Notes: generated by a model from the letters alone, not told the origin. DNA of 64,000 nucleotides from Spartobacteria bacterium LR76 (GCA_003054655.1 QAYZ01000010.1:1-64000), one strand, 5' to 3'. Shown: positions 15,781 through 24,189, counted from the first letter of the stretch. Numbers and translations: made by a program.

Positions 15781-16008
15781 ATGGCAGAAACAACGCTATT
15801 CCGCACCCGGGTTCCCACCGCACGCCTGCGCAAGGCGGAAAAGGTCTTTGCCCGCCTCGGGATGAAATCGGGCGACGCGTTTAATATCTTCCTCGCCCAG
15901 GTCGAGCTGCGCAACGACCTGCCCTTTGCCATCACCACCCAGCCCGAGCGTCTCCTGACCACCGCCGAGCAGGGCAAGGCCTGGGACAAAGCCCTCGGTG
16001 AATACTGA
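15781..16008 (+). CDS. RelB/DinJ-type antitoxin
   Basis: 75 residues. The N-terminal half is a ribbon-helix-helix as in RelB/DinJ (TLFRTRVPTARLRKAEKVFARLGMKSGDAFNIFLAQVELRNDLPF), followed by a short toxin-binding tail. It overlaps the downstream toxin frame (GTG at 15998). It is the only intact plus-strand gene within the phage structural block and sits where portal and scaffold genes would be expected. It may have been inserted together with loss of those genes. Confidence 0.75.
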   Translation: MAETTLFRTRVPTARLRKAEKVFARLGMKSGDAFNIFLAQVELRNDLPFAITTQPERLLTTAEQGKAWDKALGEY

Positions 16009-16321
16009 TCCCCGCCCCGGCGAGATCTGGACGGTCGATTTCGGCCTCGCCGCCAAGCAACGCCCCGTCCTCATCCTTGCCTACCCGCAGCCCGCCGACG
16101 CGCGGGCGCTGGTGGTGGTCGTTCCGCTCACATAGCAGTTGCGCGGTCTGCGCGGCGAGGTGGACATCGGCAAGCCGCGCTGGCTGCCGAAGCACTCCGC
16201 CGTAAACATCCAGGGCTTTGCCAGCATCGACCAGCACGCGCTGATCCGGCGGTTGGGGAAATTGCCCGATGCGCAGTTGGCAGAGATCAAGGCCGCCATC
16301 CGCGAACTACTCGGTCTTTAG
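15998..16321 (+). pseudogene. MazF/PemK-type toxin with nonsense codon
   Basis: A GTG-started frame of 107 codons overlaps the antitoxin gene. It shows the MazF/PemK start R-P-G-E-I-W-x-V-D-F and K-Q-R-P-V-L-I-L, then VVVVPLT followed by TAG at 16133-16135. The frame stays open and family-like afterwards (QLRGLRGEVDIGKPRWLPKHSAVNIQGF) to codon 107. One substitution has therefore killed a toxin whose antitoxin is intact. Read-through or sequencing error are the alternatives. Confidence 0.8.
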
Positions 16322-16680
16322 GCACGATACCGCGCCACGCGGGCCAGCGGCCAGAAGCGCAACCCGCTCTTCAGCCCCCTCTCCCACCCGATCCACGGGA
16401 GATCATAAGGAAAGAGGTGCAGCGAAGAGCGCCAATCCCCCGCCAGCGCGGCGAGGAACCACGCGTCCTGCTCCTCATGAGGGAAAACCCGCCAGGGATC
16501 GACGATTTCCTCCAGACTCGCGCGACGCGACACGGGCCGGCCCATCACGAAAAAACCGGGCGTGTTAAAGACATAGCCATGCTGCAGGTAGCCATCGAGT
16601 TCCTCGCGAAACGACAGCCGCGTGGGCTGCGTGCGGTACATCTCCGCAATTTGAAACACGGGCGGCTCGCGGCGTTCCAT
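16318..16680 (-). CDS. conserved phage protein downstream of TerL
   Basis: 120 residues, Arg/Trp-rich. The pattern FFVMGRPVSRRAS, then DPWRVFPHEEQDAWF and LPYDLPWIGWERG resembles a small protein family I recall next to terminase genes in podovirus-like prophages. Function unknown. Its stop codon overlaps the stop of the plus-strand toxin frame, so the toxin-antitoxin cassette is joined exactly to its 3' end. Confidence 0.65.
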   Translation of the reverse strand: MERREPPVFQIAEMYRTQPTRLSFREELDGYLQHGYVFNTPGFFVMGRPVSRRASLEEIVDPWRVFPHEEQDAWFLAALAGDWRSSLHLFPYDLPWIGWERGLKSGLRFWPLARVARYRA

Positions 16681-16684
16681 CAGC

Positions 16685-18229
16685 CTAATGCCGCGCGGCG
16701 AAGCGCTTCGTGCGGCCCGCCATCTTCACCGCCACGCGGCCGGAGTGCGCCGCCGCGCCGCCGGAGGAGATCATCCCCGCCATCTCCGCCTCGGCCATCA
16801 TGCGCAGCGCGTCCGCCGCGTGGCTCGACCAATCGTGCACCGGTTCGTCGCTCGCCCGACCGCCCTCGCCCTGGCTGCGTGTGTGGTAATTTGCCAGCGC
16901 CTCCAGCCCGGCCTCGCAGGCCGGAATGCGGAATGACATGCGCGGCATGAGCTGGCGCAGGCGGTTGATGCCCACCCAGATGTCCGCCGTGCGCGGGATG
17001 ATGCGGGTATTGACCAACCCGGCCGCCGCGAGCTCGCTCTGGAAGGTCCGCCCGCTGCGCTCGGTGACCGCCGCGTCGTGCGGCAGGTAGTGGGTTCCGT
17101 AAATGTAACCCTTGGCCAGCATGCGCGAGACGCGCTGCACCGGCGTGAGGTCGAGCGGCGTGTCCGCGCTGGAGAGATCGACATCGACAACGCGGATCTC
17201 GCGCCCGACGAACTGCACGTACCACACGACGGTATTGAGCGGACTACCGAGATCCCAGAATGTATGGACGAGTCCGCTGCCATCGACCGACCCGCCCGTG
17301 ATCGCACCCTGCCGCCGCAGATTGTCAATGAGCGGCGCGTAGATGGCTCCGTCGATCGGGGCGCGAAAGCACTCGTCAAACGTGGTAGGAAACTCGCGGT
17401 ACATGAAGACGCCGAGGCTTGCCCGCCGCCGCGCGTACCAGGTCTTTTGCCCGAGGTCGAAGGCCCGCCCGATCTCGGCCTCCTTTTCCGCAAAGTAGGC
17501 GTGTAGCTCCGGATCGATGCGCGACTCATCCCCCGCCTCGCGATAGGTCGGGTCGTTCCACCACGGGAAGAAAAACAGCCGCCAGTCCTGCAACGACCGC
17601 CGCCCCGCCGGAATGGCCAGGGCGTCTTTCACCAGCGTCCACAGATGGCCGTTGCGCCCGCCCTTCCATGTCGTCTCGATGATTGTTACGCCATGCTCCG
17701 CCGAGGGCAGCGCCCCGGTGAGGATCTCCTCGGAACGACCTGGATCATCCGCCTGGATCACGCCCCACTCCGAGATGTGCAGGAGCTGGTTCGTGCCACC
17801 GCGTGCGTTTTTCCCCGCATAGATCGCGCTCACCGTATCGCCGGAGCGCGTCTGGAGCTGCCACGAGCTGTCATTGTCCCGCACCACGAGGAAGCGCTCG
17901 CGGATCGCCGCGGGAAGAGATTCAAACGCCACCTTGCAGATGCCGCTCAGCTTTTTGCTCGCATCGTCCTGATTGCGATCGACGATGCTGATCTGTCGCC
18001 CGGCGTGAAATATTGCCTCGTCCGCCGCATAGACATCGATGGCCGTGCTCATGCCGAGGCGGCGGGCCTTGAGGATGATGAGCTTGCGATGACCCTCCGC
18101 GAGAGCTTGAAAGACCGCCTCCTGTTCGGGACGCGGAACGAAGGGAATCACCCGCCCGGTCTCGGCTTCCTTGATGGAGTACAGGTTGCGCAGCCGCCAG
18201 AGGCGGTCCTTGAGATGATCGACCTTCAT
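16685..18229 (-). CDS. terminase large subunit
   Basis: 514 residues from the ATG that overlaps the TerS stop (ATGA). The ATPase part has a Walker A variant K54-A-R-R-L-G-M-S-T62 and a Walker B-like strand ending VTIIETTW. The C-terminal nuclease half shows HTFWDLGS, a YLPHDAA segment and DWSSHAADALRMM, the acidic and His-Asp sites of the RNase H-like nuclease. It packages phage DNA into the prohead. It appears intact although the portal it should dock with is missing. Confidence 0.85.
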   Translation of the reverse strand: MKVDHLKDRLWRLRNLYSIKEAETGRVIPFVPRPEQEAVFQALAEGHRKLIILKARRLGMSTAIDVYAADEAIFHAGRQISIVDRNQDDASKKLSGICKVAFESLPAAIRERFLVVRDNDSSWQLQTRSGDTVSAIYAGKNARGGTNQLLHISEWGVIQADDPGRSEEILTGALPSAEHGVTIIETTWKGGRNGHLWTLVKDALAIPAGRRSLQDWRLFFFPWWNDPTYREAGDESRIDPELHAYFAEKEAEIGRAFDLGQKTWYARRRASLGVFMYREFPTTFDECFRAPIDGAIYAPLIDNLRRQGAITGGSVDGSGLVHTFWDLGSPLNTVVWYVQFVGREIRVVDVDLSSADTPLDLTPVQRVSRMLAKGYIYGTHYLPHDAAVTERSGRTFQSELAAAGLVNTRIIPRTADIWVGINRLRQLMPRMSFRIPACEAGLEALANYHTRSQGEGGRASDEPVHDWSSHAADALRMMAEAEMAGMISSGGAAAHSGRVAVKMAGRTKRFAARH

Positions 18230-18696
18230 GATTCGGCTCCCTCCCGGCGCTCGCCCGCCGCGCGGACTCCGTCGAGGAAATCCAGCAGGGTGTCGGAGGA
18301 ATCGCCCTTCGGCTCGTATTTCTCGCCGTATTTCTTCGGCGCGAGGCGAGCGATCATCCACTTCCTCGCCTCCACTCTCAATCGCGAGCGGGATATTGCC
18401 TCCTCCCGCAGCACGATCGTGCGCAGGCCCGTTTTCGATTCTTTTTCCACAAAGTCATTCGTCCCGTCATCCGCGATGTCGAGGATCTCGTCAAAAAGCG
18501 CATCCGCCTGGTGCTCGCGCGCCAGTGCATACTGCGCACGAAACGCCTCATCCGCCTGGAGCCAGCGATAGACAGACGCCAGCGACGGCATCCCGGCGTC
18601 GCCGCAGATCCGCCGCAGGCTTTCCCCGCCCGCCAGACGCTCACAGATCACTGCGCCGAGGGCCGCGCTTCGCCTCACCCGTTGATTTGCCGACAT
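18226..18696 (-). CDS. terminase small subunit
   Basis: 156 residues. The N-terminal helix-turn-helix (GGESLRRICGDAGMPSLASVYRWLQADEAFRAQY) and a coiled middle (AREHQADALFDEILDIADD) are the recurrent features of phage TerS. The C-terminal RKWMIARLAPKKYGEK segment is also common to this group. The ATG at 18696 overlaps the conserved leader motif. It is coupled to TerL by ATGA. Confidence 0.85.
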   Translation of the reverse strand: MSANQRVRRSAALGAVICERLAGGESLRRICGDAGMPSLASVYRWLQADEAFRAQYALAREHQADALFDEILDIADDGTNDFVEKESKTGLRTIVLREEAISRSRLRVEARKWMIARLAPKKYGEKYEPKGDSSDTLLDFLDGVRAAGERREGAES

Positions 18697-18710
18697 ATAT
18701 AAGGAGAAAC
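18694..18710 (-). promoter_or_regulatory. leader motif at the TerS start
   Basis: Minus strand GTTTCTCCTTATATATG includes the TerS ATG. A copy with one mismatch occurs upstream of the capsid gene (15593-15609). In the opposite sense it reads as an AAGGAG-containing sequence without a gene after it, so a simple ribosome site does not explain it. Confidence 0.4.
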
Positions 18711-18765
18711 TAACAAAGTATCGCTTTGCATCCAAGCCAAAAATCCGCCTCGCCAGTACCGGGGA

Positions 18766-19185
18766 TCAGCGCACCTTGATCGGAGCGCGCACCACCCAGA
18801 TGTCGAGGGGCTTTTCCACGCCGGGACGCTTCACTGTCACGAGCACGCGAGTCCCCGGACTGCCGCGCAGGAGCGAGGCGATGTCGTCGATGGTGAATCC
18901 CGCCACGGACGTGCCGTCGACGCGTATGATCTCGTCATTCGGGAGGATTCCGGCTGCTTTTGCCCCAGAATCAGGCAATACATGAACGATTCGGCACACG
19001 CCCGAGTCCTCGGAGATCGCCGCTCCGATGCCCGAGATGGGCGGAGCAAACGGCGTGGCGACCGGTGTCGGCTGGGGCCGGACGAAATAATCCGGATCCC
19101 TCGACGGCCCGATGGCACGGGACGCGGGAGCCCCCAGGGCCAGCGCGACCACGGCAACAAGCACGACGTTTTCCACCCGAACCAT
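18766..19185 (-). CDS. exported PDZ-domain protein
   Basis: 139 residues. A hydrophobic signal (VVLVAVVALALGAPASRA) is followed by a Pro-rich linker and one PDZ domain. The PDZ carries GIGAAISEDSGVCRIVHVLPDSGAKAAG, a DEIIRVDGTSV strand and a GSPGTRVLVTV segment. No protease domain is attached. A lone PDZ gene between endolysin and terminase is unusual; it may be a host gene captured by the phage or help lysis or protein turnover in the periplasm. It is followed by TerS after about 70 bp. Confidence 0.75.
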   Translation of the reverse strand: MVRVENVVLVAVVALALGAPASRAIGPSRDPDYFVRPQPTPVATPFAPPISGIGAAISEDSGVCRIVHVLPDSGAKAAGILPNDEIIRVDGTSVAGFTIDDIASLLRGSPGTRVLVTVKRPGVEKPLDIWVVRAPIKVR

Positions 19186-19211
19186 GGCGAGAGAGTACAC
19201 AAGGCGACGGA

Positions 19212-19745
19212 TTACGCGAACGAAAGAAACCGCACAAACCACCCCGGAAAGGAAAGCGCCCGCTGGCGGCGATGCACCCCGTCGCCCTCGCGGCTGCCGC
19301 CGTCGTCGGTATTGCCCTCGATGGTATGCAGTGTCCTCCCGGCCACCCTCTCGACAAACCCGATGTGCGAAAGGCGCGGCAGGAATACCGCAATATCGCC
19401 GGGCTGAGGGAGCCGCCTGCCGTCATTTGCCCACACCTCGACGCCATAACGGCCCCGGCACCAGTCGAGAAAATACCGCACCGCCGCCTCGCGAGGGAGG
19501 GCCTTCACCCTCGGCCGCCAGCCCTGCCGCGCCGCCTCCGCCAGACAATGGCAGACGAATGCCGCGCACCATGGCTCCCGGTTCTCAGCGCCCTGCGGGT
19601 AGATGGTATCGTTCCAGAAGAGCGCGATCTCCGGCCCCTGGTTGCGCGAGCTTTCGCGTGCGCCGATATAGCGGGCAGCGATCTCGATCGGCGTGGGTGT
19701 TAGCTTCGCCGGAGATTGGTTGATTAATGCGGAATTCGCCATCAT
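19212..19745 (-). CDS. CHAP-type endolysin
   Basis: 177 residues. The CHAP peptidase pattern is visible: a helix with catalytic Cys in REPWCAAFVCHCLAEA, then PQPGDIAVFLPRLSHIGFVE with the catalytic His, then TIEGNTDDGG. It would cleave peptidoglycan at lysis. There is no signal peptide, so export would depend on the holin-like genes just upstream. The ATG overlaps the DUF1353 stop. Another ATG lies one codon on. Confidence 0.8.
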   Translation of the reverse strand: MMANSALINQSPAKLTPTPIEIAARYIGARESSRNQGPEIALFWNDTIYPQGAENREPWCAAFVCHCLAEAARQGWRPRVKALPREAAVRYFLDWCRGRYGVEVWANDGRRLPQPGDIAVFLPRLSHIGFVERVAGRTLHTIEGNTDDGGSREGDGVHRRQRALSFPGWFVRFLSFA

Positions 19746-20146
19746 TTCGCCCAGGGTTGAGACATCGACCAAAGGCCTCCGCAAAGCCGCACCGCCGCCC
19801 AGATGATCCGCCGATGCAGCCAGCCCACCCCGACCGCCCGCATGGCCTCAAGGAAGATCGCATCGCATTCCGCACGTCTCTTTCCATGCGGCCCGCCACC
19901 ACGCAGGGAATACAGCCAGTCGTGAAGCACCGCAGGGAACTTCGCCGGGCCGTAGGGGTCGAAGCCCGGAATGTTCCAAAAGATGGACGGCACGGAGGCG
20001 TAGTCGGTGACGAATCCCGCCGGAACCTCAAAGCGTTCGCCGCCTCGTGATACATAAACCAGCGGAGCCAAAAGCACCTGCCGCCCATCCTTGTAGCTCA
20101 TCCACCGAAAACCCGGCAGAGGCTCGACAAATCCCGCCACCGTCAT
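19742..20146 (-). CDS. DUF1353 family phage protein
   Basis: 134 residues. The core VPAGFVTDYASVPSIFWNI, then AKFPAVLHDWLYS and RAECDAIFLEAMRAVGV, is the DUF1353 signature common in phage lysis regions. The Asp and His in VLHDWLY hint at a metal site. Biochemical role unknown. It is coupled by ATGA overlaps to genes on both sides. Confidence 0.85.
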   Translation of the reverse strand: MTVAGFVEPLPGFRWMSYKDGRQVLLAPLVYVSRGGERFEVPAGFVTDYASVPSIFWNIPGFDPYGPAKFPAVLHDWLYSLRGGGPHGKRRAECDAIFLEAMRAVGVGWLHRRIIWAAVRLCGGLWSMSQPWAK

Positions 20147-20373
20147 TTTATTGCCTGCTCCCGCAGCGGCGACGGGAAGAAATACGCTGCCGCGCCGAGC
20201 ACCGCTCCGGCTGCCGCCGCGCCCCCGACCGCCTGCCAGTTTTGCGTCGCGCCATGGGCCTGCACATACTGCACCGCCGCCGTCGCGCCTCCCGTCACCG
20301 CCGCACCGATCACCCCGGCCGCTGCTCCGAAGAGCACGGCCCCGACCTTGGAAATACCTGCTTTTAATTTCAT
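20143..20373 (-). CDS. holin-like small membrane protein
   Basis: 76 residues from MKLKAGISK. Two glycine/alanine-rich membrane segments (about 10-32 and 47-65) are joined by a polar loop. A short Lys start and end and the place next to DUF1353 and endolysin fit a holin. It is coupled to DUF1353 by ATGA. Confidence 0.6.
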   Translation of the reverse strand: MKLKAGISKVGAVLFGAAAGVIGAAVTGGATAAVQYVQAHGATQNWQAVGGAAAAGAVLGAAAYFFPSPLREQAIK

Positions 20374-20378
20374 AAGCC

Positions 20379-20678
20379 TCACTTCCTCCGCACCTCGGCG
20401 GTGAGTTGCTCCACCGCGCGGGCGACCTGCTGCTGGGCCTCCGCGCTTTTTTGCAAGGCGAGCGAGTTTTGCGTGATCACCTCGAGCTGCGCCTGCTTTC
20501 CATCCCGCAGCTCGGCGATCAGCACCTGGCTGGTCGTCGCCCGCTCGTCCCACACATATCTCAGCGCCACCAGCAGCGCCAGGGACAGCACGCCCCATCC
20601 GCCGAGCTTGTAAGCCAGCAGGATAATGTTAGCAAAGCGGTCGCCCGCCTGCGCCGCGGCGCGTAGTTCTTCCGTCAT
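20379..20678 (-). CDS. small membrane protein with coiled coil, lysis accessory
   Basis: 99 residues with one membrane helix (about 25-42, LGGWGVLSLALLVAL) followed by a Gln/Ala/Glu coiled coil. It could be an inner-membrane spanin-like or pinholin-type protein. No signal peptide or lipobox. It lies 5 bp upstream of the two-TM gene. Confidence 0.55.
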   Translation of the reverse strand: MTEELRAAAQAGDRFANIILLAYKLGGWGVLSLALLVALRYVWDERATTSQVLIAELRDGKQAQLEVITQNSLALQKSAEAQQQVARAVEQLTAEVRRK

Positions 20679-21058
20679 GATTCCTCCACTGTTGCCGGCC
20701 AGTCAGCCGTCGTTACCCTGCGCACCGGCATGGACAGCAAAAGCTCCCATGCTCCGCAAAATCCCTGCCCCGCGCCCGCCCAGGTGAGCAGGGAGACAGG
20801 CAGAACAGGCGTCCCATCATTAAGCCTCGCCGGAACCAGTTTATGAATCCCGGACGCGGTGTTGAAAGCAGCGATCTCCCCCTCCCTCCCCGTGGCATCG
20901 AGCACCAGGCCGTCCAGCACAGAACGCTGCTCATCGCTGAACGGACCACGGCTGAACTCCCGCTTGAGGGCTTCGATCTGACCGGAAGACAACTCGCCAA
21001 ACATCCTTAATGTGCCCGCCGCCAGATCCTCCAACAGCAGGGATGCCAGCTCACTCAT
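20675..21058 (-). CDS. phage protein of unknown function
   Basis: 127 residues. The N-terminal half is helical (DLAAGTLRMFGELSSGQIEALKREF), the rest beta-like with DGTPVLPVSLLTWAGAGQGF. It overlaps both neighbours by four bases (ATGA). It may be a fibre chaperone or assembly factor by position only. Confidence 0.5.
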   Translation of the reverse strand: MSELASLLLEDLAAGTLRMFGELSSGQIEALKREFSRGPFSDEQRSVLDGLVLDATGREGEIAAFNTASGIHKLVPARLNDGTPVLPVSLLTWAGAGQGFCGAWELLLSMPVRRVTTADWPATVEES

Positions 21059-21855
21059 GGCTTGCCTCCAAAGGCGGAAAAGACCGCATCGCAGGCCGCC
21101 CTCAGCGCGGAGAGGTCAATAGCCGTCCCAAACCCATAGAGCGCGATGCCGCTGGATGTCGGGCTGGATCCGTCCCGAGCAAATATCGTGAGGTTTGAAG
21201 ATCCCACCGCGATCGCCGCGCTGCTCGCCGAGCCGGCGCTGGCCGCGATCCGCCAGTCAGCCAGTCCCGAGGCGGCTCGATTTACCCCGACAACACCCTT
21301 TGCAAGAGCCATCGTGGTCGCAAAGGCGGCTGCAGAGGTGATGCGCGCCGAAACGAGATTCGTCGTCTCCTTAATGATGTGCGAACGGCTTGTCCCCGTG
21401 TTTGATCCGATGAGCGCCTCGAGGGCCGAATTTGCAACAGGCGTGCTGACATAAACCCAAAGCGAGGCGCTGTTTAGCAGCAGCGTGTTTTGGTTTACGC
21501 CGGTATCCAGATATTTTGTCGCTCCATCGCCCTTGATTCCCGCCGCCGCTCCAGTGGACGAATAATCTCCGCCCACAAAATTGACGTTCGTGAGGCTCGC
21601 AGGAGTTCCGGCTCCAAACTTCGCCTTTACCAGGCACGAAGGCAGGCCGGCCACCCCCAGGAAAACCCCCATTTCAGAGATCGACGACCAGAGTCCCAGG
21701 TCTTTCAGCGAAACAAAGAAATCCGAAAGCCGACGCTTTGTGCCTCGCTCGGAGTATCCGCCGTTTTGCAGTCCGCCTCCATTGGAAGCGATGCGGCTGA
21801 AGTAATCAACCGCATCCGTATCAAATCCGGCCGCACGCCGCCATGGAACCGCCAT
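21055..21855 (-). CDS. phage appendage protein, LamG-like
   Basis: 266 residues. The middle (GIKGDGATKYLDTGVNQNT) is a motif I recall from phage adhesins and concanavalin-like beta-sandwich regions. The sequence is Ser/Ala/Gly-rich without cysteine clusters (one CL near residue 73 and one near the C-terminus). It is likely part of the fibre or host-recognition assembly. Coupled to the genes on both sides. Confidence 0.6.
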   Translation of the reverse strand: MAVPWRRAAGFDTDAVDYFSRIASNGGGLQNGGYSERGTKRRLSDFFVSLKDLGLWSSISEMGVFLGVAGLPSCLVKAKFGAGTPASLTNVNFVGGDYSSTGAAAGIKGDGATKYLDTGVNQNTLLLNSASLWVYVSTPVANSALEALIGSNTGTSRSHIIKETTNLVSARITSAAAFATTMALAKGVVGVNRAASGLADWRIAASAGSASSAAIAVGSSNLTIFARDGSSPTSSGIALYGFGTAIDLSALRAACDAVFSAFGGKP

Positions 21856-22334
21856 CAGTACCCCTCCTCAAGCTCGAAAACGATGCGGAACTTCAACCCG
21901 GAATCCGAGTGCGTCGGAGCACCCTGGGTCACACCGGCAAGGTAAAGCGATTCGCCAGTGATCGCGAAGCGAATATCACAATCCGCCTGCCCATACCGGC
22001 ATCCGCCCAGGTCCTTGCTCGCCGTCGCAGTGACAAAGCCGACGATGTTCTCCGCATTTGCATCCGTGATCGACGGAGCCGCATTGGCTGTTCCCAGGCT
22101 CACATCCGCCTTGAGAAAATACAAATCCATCGCCACGCCCTGGTCGTCCTTGTCAAGCACCCCCACCGAGAGAATGCGCCCGCGGATTTTCTGCACGGCA
22201 TTCTGGCCCGGGTTCGCGTAGTTCCCGATGTCGAGCACGGTGCGATCAAACAGGACATCGCCAGCGGCATATGCAGACGTGTCGAGTGTGGGGACGAAAT
22301 CAACAATTACGGTACGGAAGTTTTCAACAATCAT
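21855..22334 (-). CDS. phage appendage protein of unknown function
   Basis: 159 residues, beta-rich, starting MIVENFRTVIVDFVPTLDTSAY. The repeated DVLFDRTVLDIGN and GRILSVGVLDKDD strands resemble phage tail-associated beta proteins. Its stop overlaps the next start by one base. Role inferred from position in the fibre block. Confidence 0.55.
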   Translation of the reverse strand: MIVENFRTVIVDFVPTLDTSAYAAGDVLFDRTVLDIGNYANPGQNAVQKIRGRILSVGVLDKDDQGVAMDLYFLKADVSLGTANAAPSITDANAENIVGFVTATASKDLGGCRYGQADCDIRFAITGESLYLAGVTQGAPTHSDSGLKFRIVFELEEGY

Positions 22335-22750
22335 AGTTTTAGTAGTGGCAAAATTTCCTCAAGAACTTCGGGAAGCCTGCAAGGAGCGTCGGGAAGAGTC
22401 TCGCCTGCTGCGTAAGCGACCTGCACGGCATTGATCCAAGCACGAGTAGCGGCGAACTTTGGAGGGAGAGGGACGCCTGCCGCCGCAAATTTCGCGGCAG
22501 TATCGAGGAGGTTCACGAGCGCAATAGCGTCGAATCCGAAAGCGGCTAGATGTTCGGAAACCGATCGGAAGCGAATAGCCTCTATGTAAGCCGCTGTCTC
22601 GTTTGACTGTGTCCAGATGGAATAAACGTCGCGCCACCCGCCGGAAATATCCTGTCCATCAAGCGGCACAAGCACGGCTCCGGACTCAAGCGTCTGCACC
22701 TCGACAACCGACCGTTCGGGATTCGCGAATTTGGCTGATACAATCGTCAT
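22331..22750 (-). CDS. phage protein next to the tail fibre
   Basis: 139 residues from the ATG of MTIVSAKFANPE. The family is not recognised. The start overlaps the tail-fibre stop (ATGA) and the end overlaps the next gene in the same way. The C-terminal half is helical and acidic. It could be a fibre assembly protein. Confidence 0.5.
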   Translation of the reverse strand: MTIVSAKFANPERSVVEVQTLESGAVLVPLDGQDISGGWRDVYSIWTQSNETAAYIEAIRFRSVSEHLAAFGFDAIALVNLLDTAAKFAAAGVPLPPKFAATRAWINAVQVAYAAGETLPDAPCRLPEVLEEILPLLKL

Positions 22751-24084
22751 CCCTTGATTTCCTGGAGAACGAGTGTTTGACCCAACGCCCCGCCTAGCAG
22801 TGTTGCATTGGACCAAAATCGATTGATATAAATGGTCAACGCTGCATTTGGTCCCATGCGGATAGAGTAGGTCTGCTCCGACGTGCTCGCCGAAGAGTCG
22901 ATGAATTCGATAGCGGTTCCAGTGCAAGCGTCGGCAGAAAACATCGCCCCATATCCAGATTGGAGAGCGTCATTTACACCGCTCTTGTGCAGCGAATAAA
23001 GAACGAGGCCCGAAGCCGAAATATTTGCAGAACCAACATACCGGCAAAGAATCTTATTCGATGTACTCGAAGGAGTTATAGATGCTGACAGAATCTGTGT
23101 ACCCTCGGATATTTGCGGCTTCGTGCTGTCCGGTGGGACGATAGCCGTCATTGAAGCTGGAGTCGTGTTTACCACGGAGACGGTTTGCAGCACCGTCCCT
23201 GACGGAGCGATGGCATTCCATAGCCCCGACGCGCACAGCCCAGAGTCCACGAATCCGGATGCAAATTTTCCCCTCCCCAAGCTGTCCGCCGTGAAGATTC
23301 CCGCGCCGATCTTCGCCAGGGTGAGGAAGTAATCAGCCATCTTCGCCCGCCCCGTCGAGTCAGCAGAAAGAATCTCACTCGCAAGCATCGCAGTGGTGAC
23401 GTGACCATCAGGAATTCCGCCGACAGGAGCCGTCCAGCTCCCAGCGCTCATTCCATTTGAAGCCCAAATTGTCGAGTCACTTAACTGCACGCCCACCTGA
23501 CCTGGAAAATCTGGAACCGCCATCGTTCGATCGGCTTCGGTCAGCCAGGCTTTCGTTCCCTCTCCGAACACCTGCTGTGTCAGATTGAGCCACACGGCGA
23601 GCTGCTCCGGCGTAAACGTCCGCGGCTGCGAATCGCCGCCGAATCCGATGACCGAGTTTGCCACTGTCGTCAGCGTTGACTTTCCCCCGTCGCTTTCCCG
23701 CACCCTCAGCGCCCGATCAAAAGCTCGCGCATTCTGCTGGTTCAGCATCGTCTGACGATCAAGGGCTCGCTCGTGCGTCTTGGCGGGGAATTCCCCATTC
23801 TCCTCGTACACCGTCGTTTGCACCGCCGCCACTTCGCGATAGATCGTCACCCGCGAGGTCGCGGGCACGGCGGAGGCAGTCAACACCGACCCCCCATTTT
23901 CATTACCCGCTCCCGCCACGGAATAGTCGCTACCTTCCGTCAGCTCCGCATCGGTTCCCGCGGTATCCGTCACCACGACCCGCAGGTCGCTCGCCTCAAA
24001 AAAATAAAACGGCACCGGGTATGCGATCCCCGTCGATCCGTTCCCCCAGTACTGCACTCGATTTGTTTCGTTCTGTACGCTCAT
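22747..24084 (-). CDS. tail fibre protein, T7-type N-terminus
   Basis: 445 residues. The first 110 residues match the T7 gp17-type adaptor: NRVQYWGNGSTGIAYPVPFYFFEASDLRVVV, TIYREVAAVQTTVYEENGEFPAKTHERALD. The rest is beta-rich, low in cysteine, and ends in a region suited to receptor contact. The gene heads the minus-strand operon, with a candidate promoter motif 85 bp upstream. The start at 24084 is the first ATG that fits the family; an upstream ATG adds a hydrophobic tract. Confidence 0.8.
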   Translation of the reverse strand: MSVQNETNRVQYWGNGSTGIAYPVPFYFFEASDLRVVVTDTAGTDAELTEGSDYSVAGAGNENGGSVLTASAVPATSRVTIYREVAAVQTTVYEENGEFPAKTHERALDRQTMLNQQNARAFDRALRVRESDGGKSTLTTVANSVIGFGGDSQPRTFTPEQLAVWLNLTQQVFGEGTKAWLTEADRTMAVPDFPGQVGVQLSDSTIWASNGMSAGSWTAPVGGIPDGHVTTAMLASEILSADSTGRAKMADYFLTLAKIGAGIFTADSLGRGKFASGFVDSGLCASGLWNAIAPSGTVLQTVSVVNTTPASMTAIVPPDSTKPQISEGTQILSASITPSSTSNKILCRYVGSANISASGLVLYSLHKSGVNDALQSGYGAMFSADACTGTAIEFIDSSASTSEQTYSIRMGPNAALTIYINRFWSNATLLGGALGQTLVLQEIKG

Positions 24085-24168
24085 GGTTATAAGTAGAAAT
24101 ACCACAAGTCGCCCCATCATAAAAGCCGAAATCCTTCAAAAACCAGCCCTGCGCGCCAAAAACCGTCT

Positions 24169-24189
24169 CAAACCACGCTAGGGTTGCAA
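24169..24189 (-). promoter_or_regulatory. candidate phage promoter motif
   Basis: Minus strand TTGCAACCCTAGCGTGGTTTG, 18 of 21 identical to the copy upstream of the capsid gene (15657-15677). It lies 85 bp from the tail-fibre start and is the first signal of the phage operon. Confidence 0.45.
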
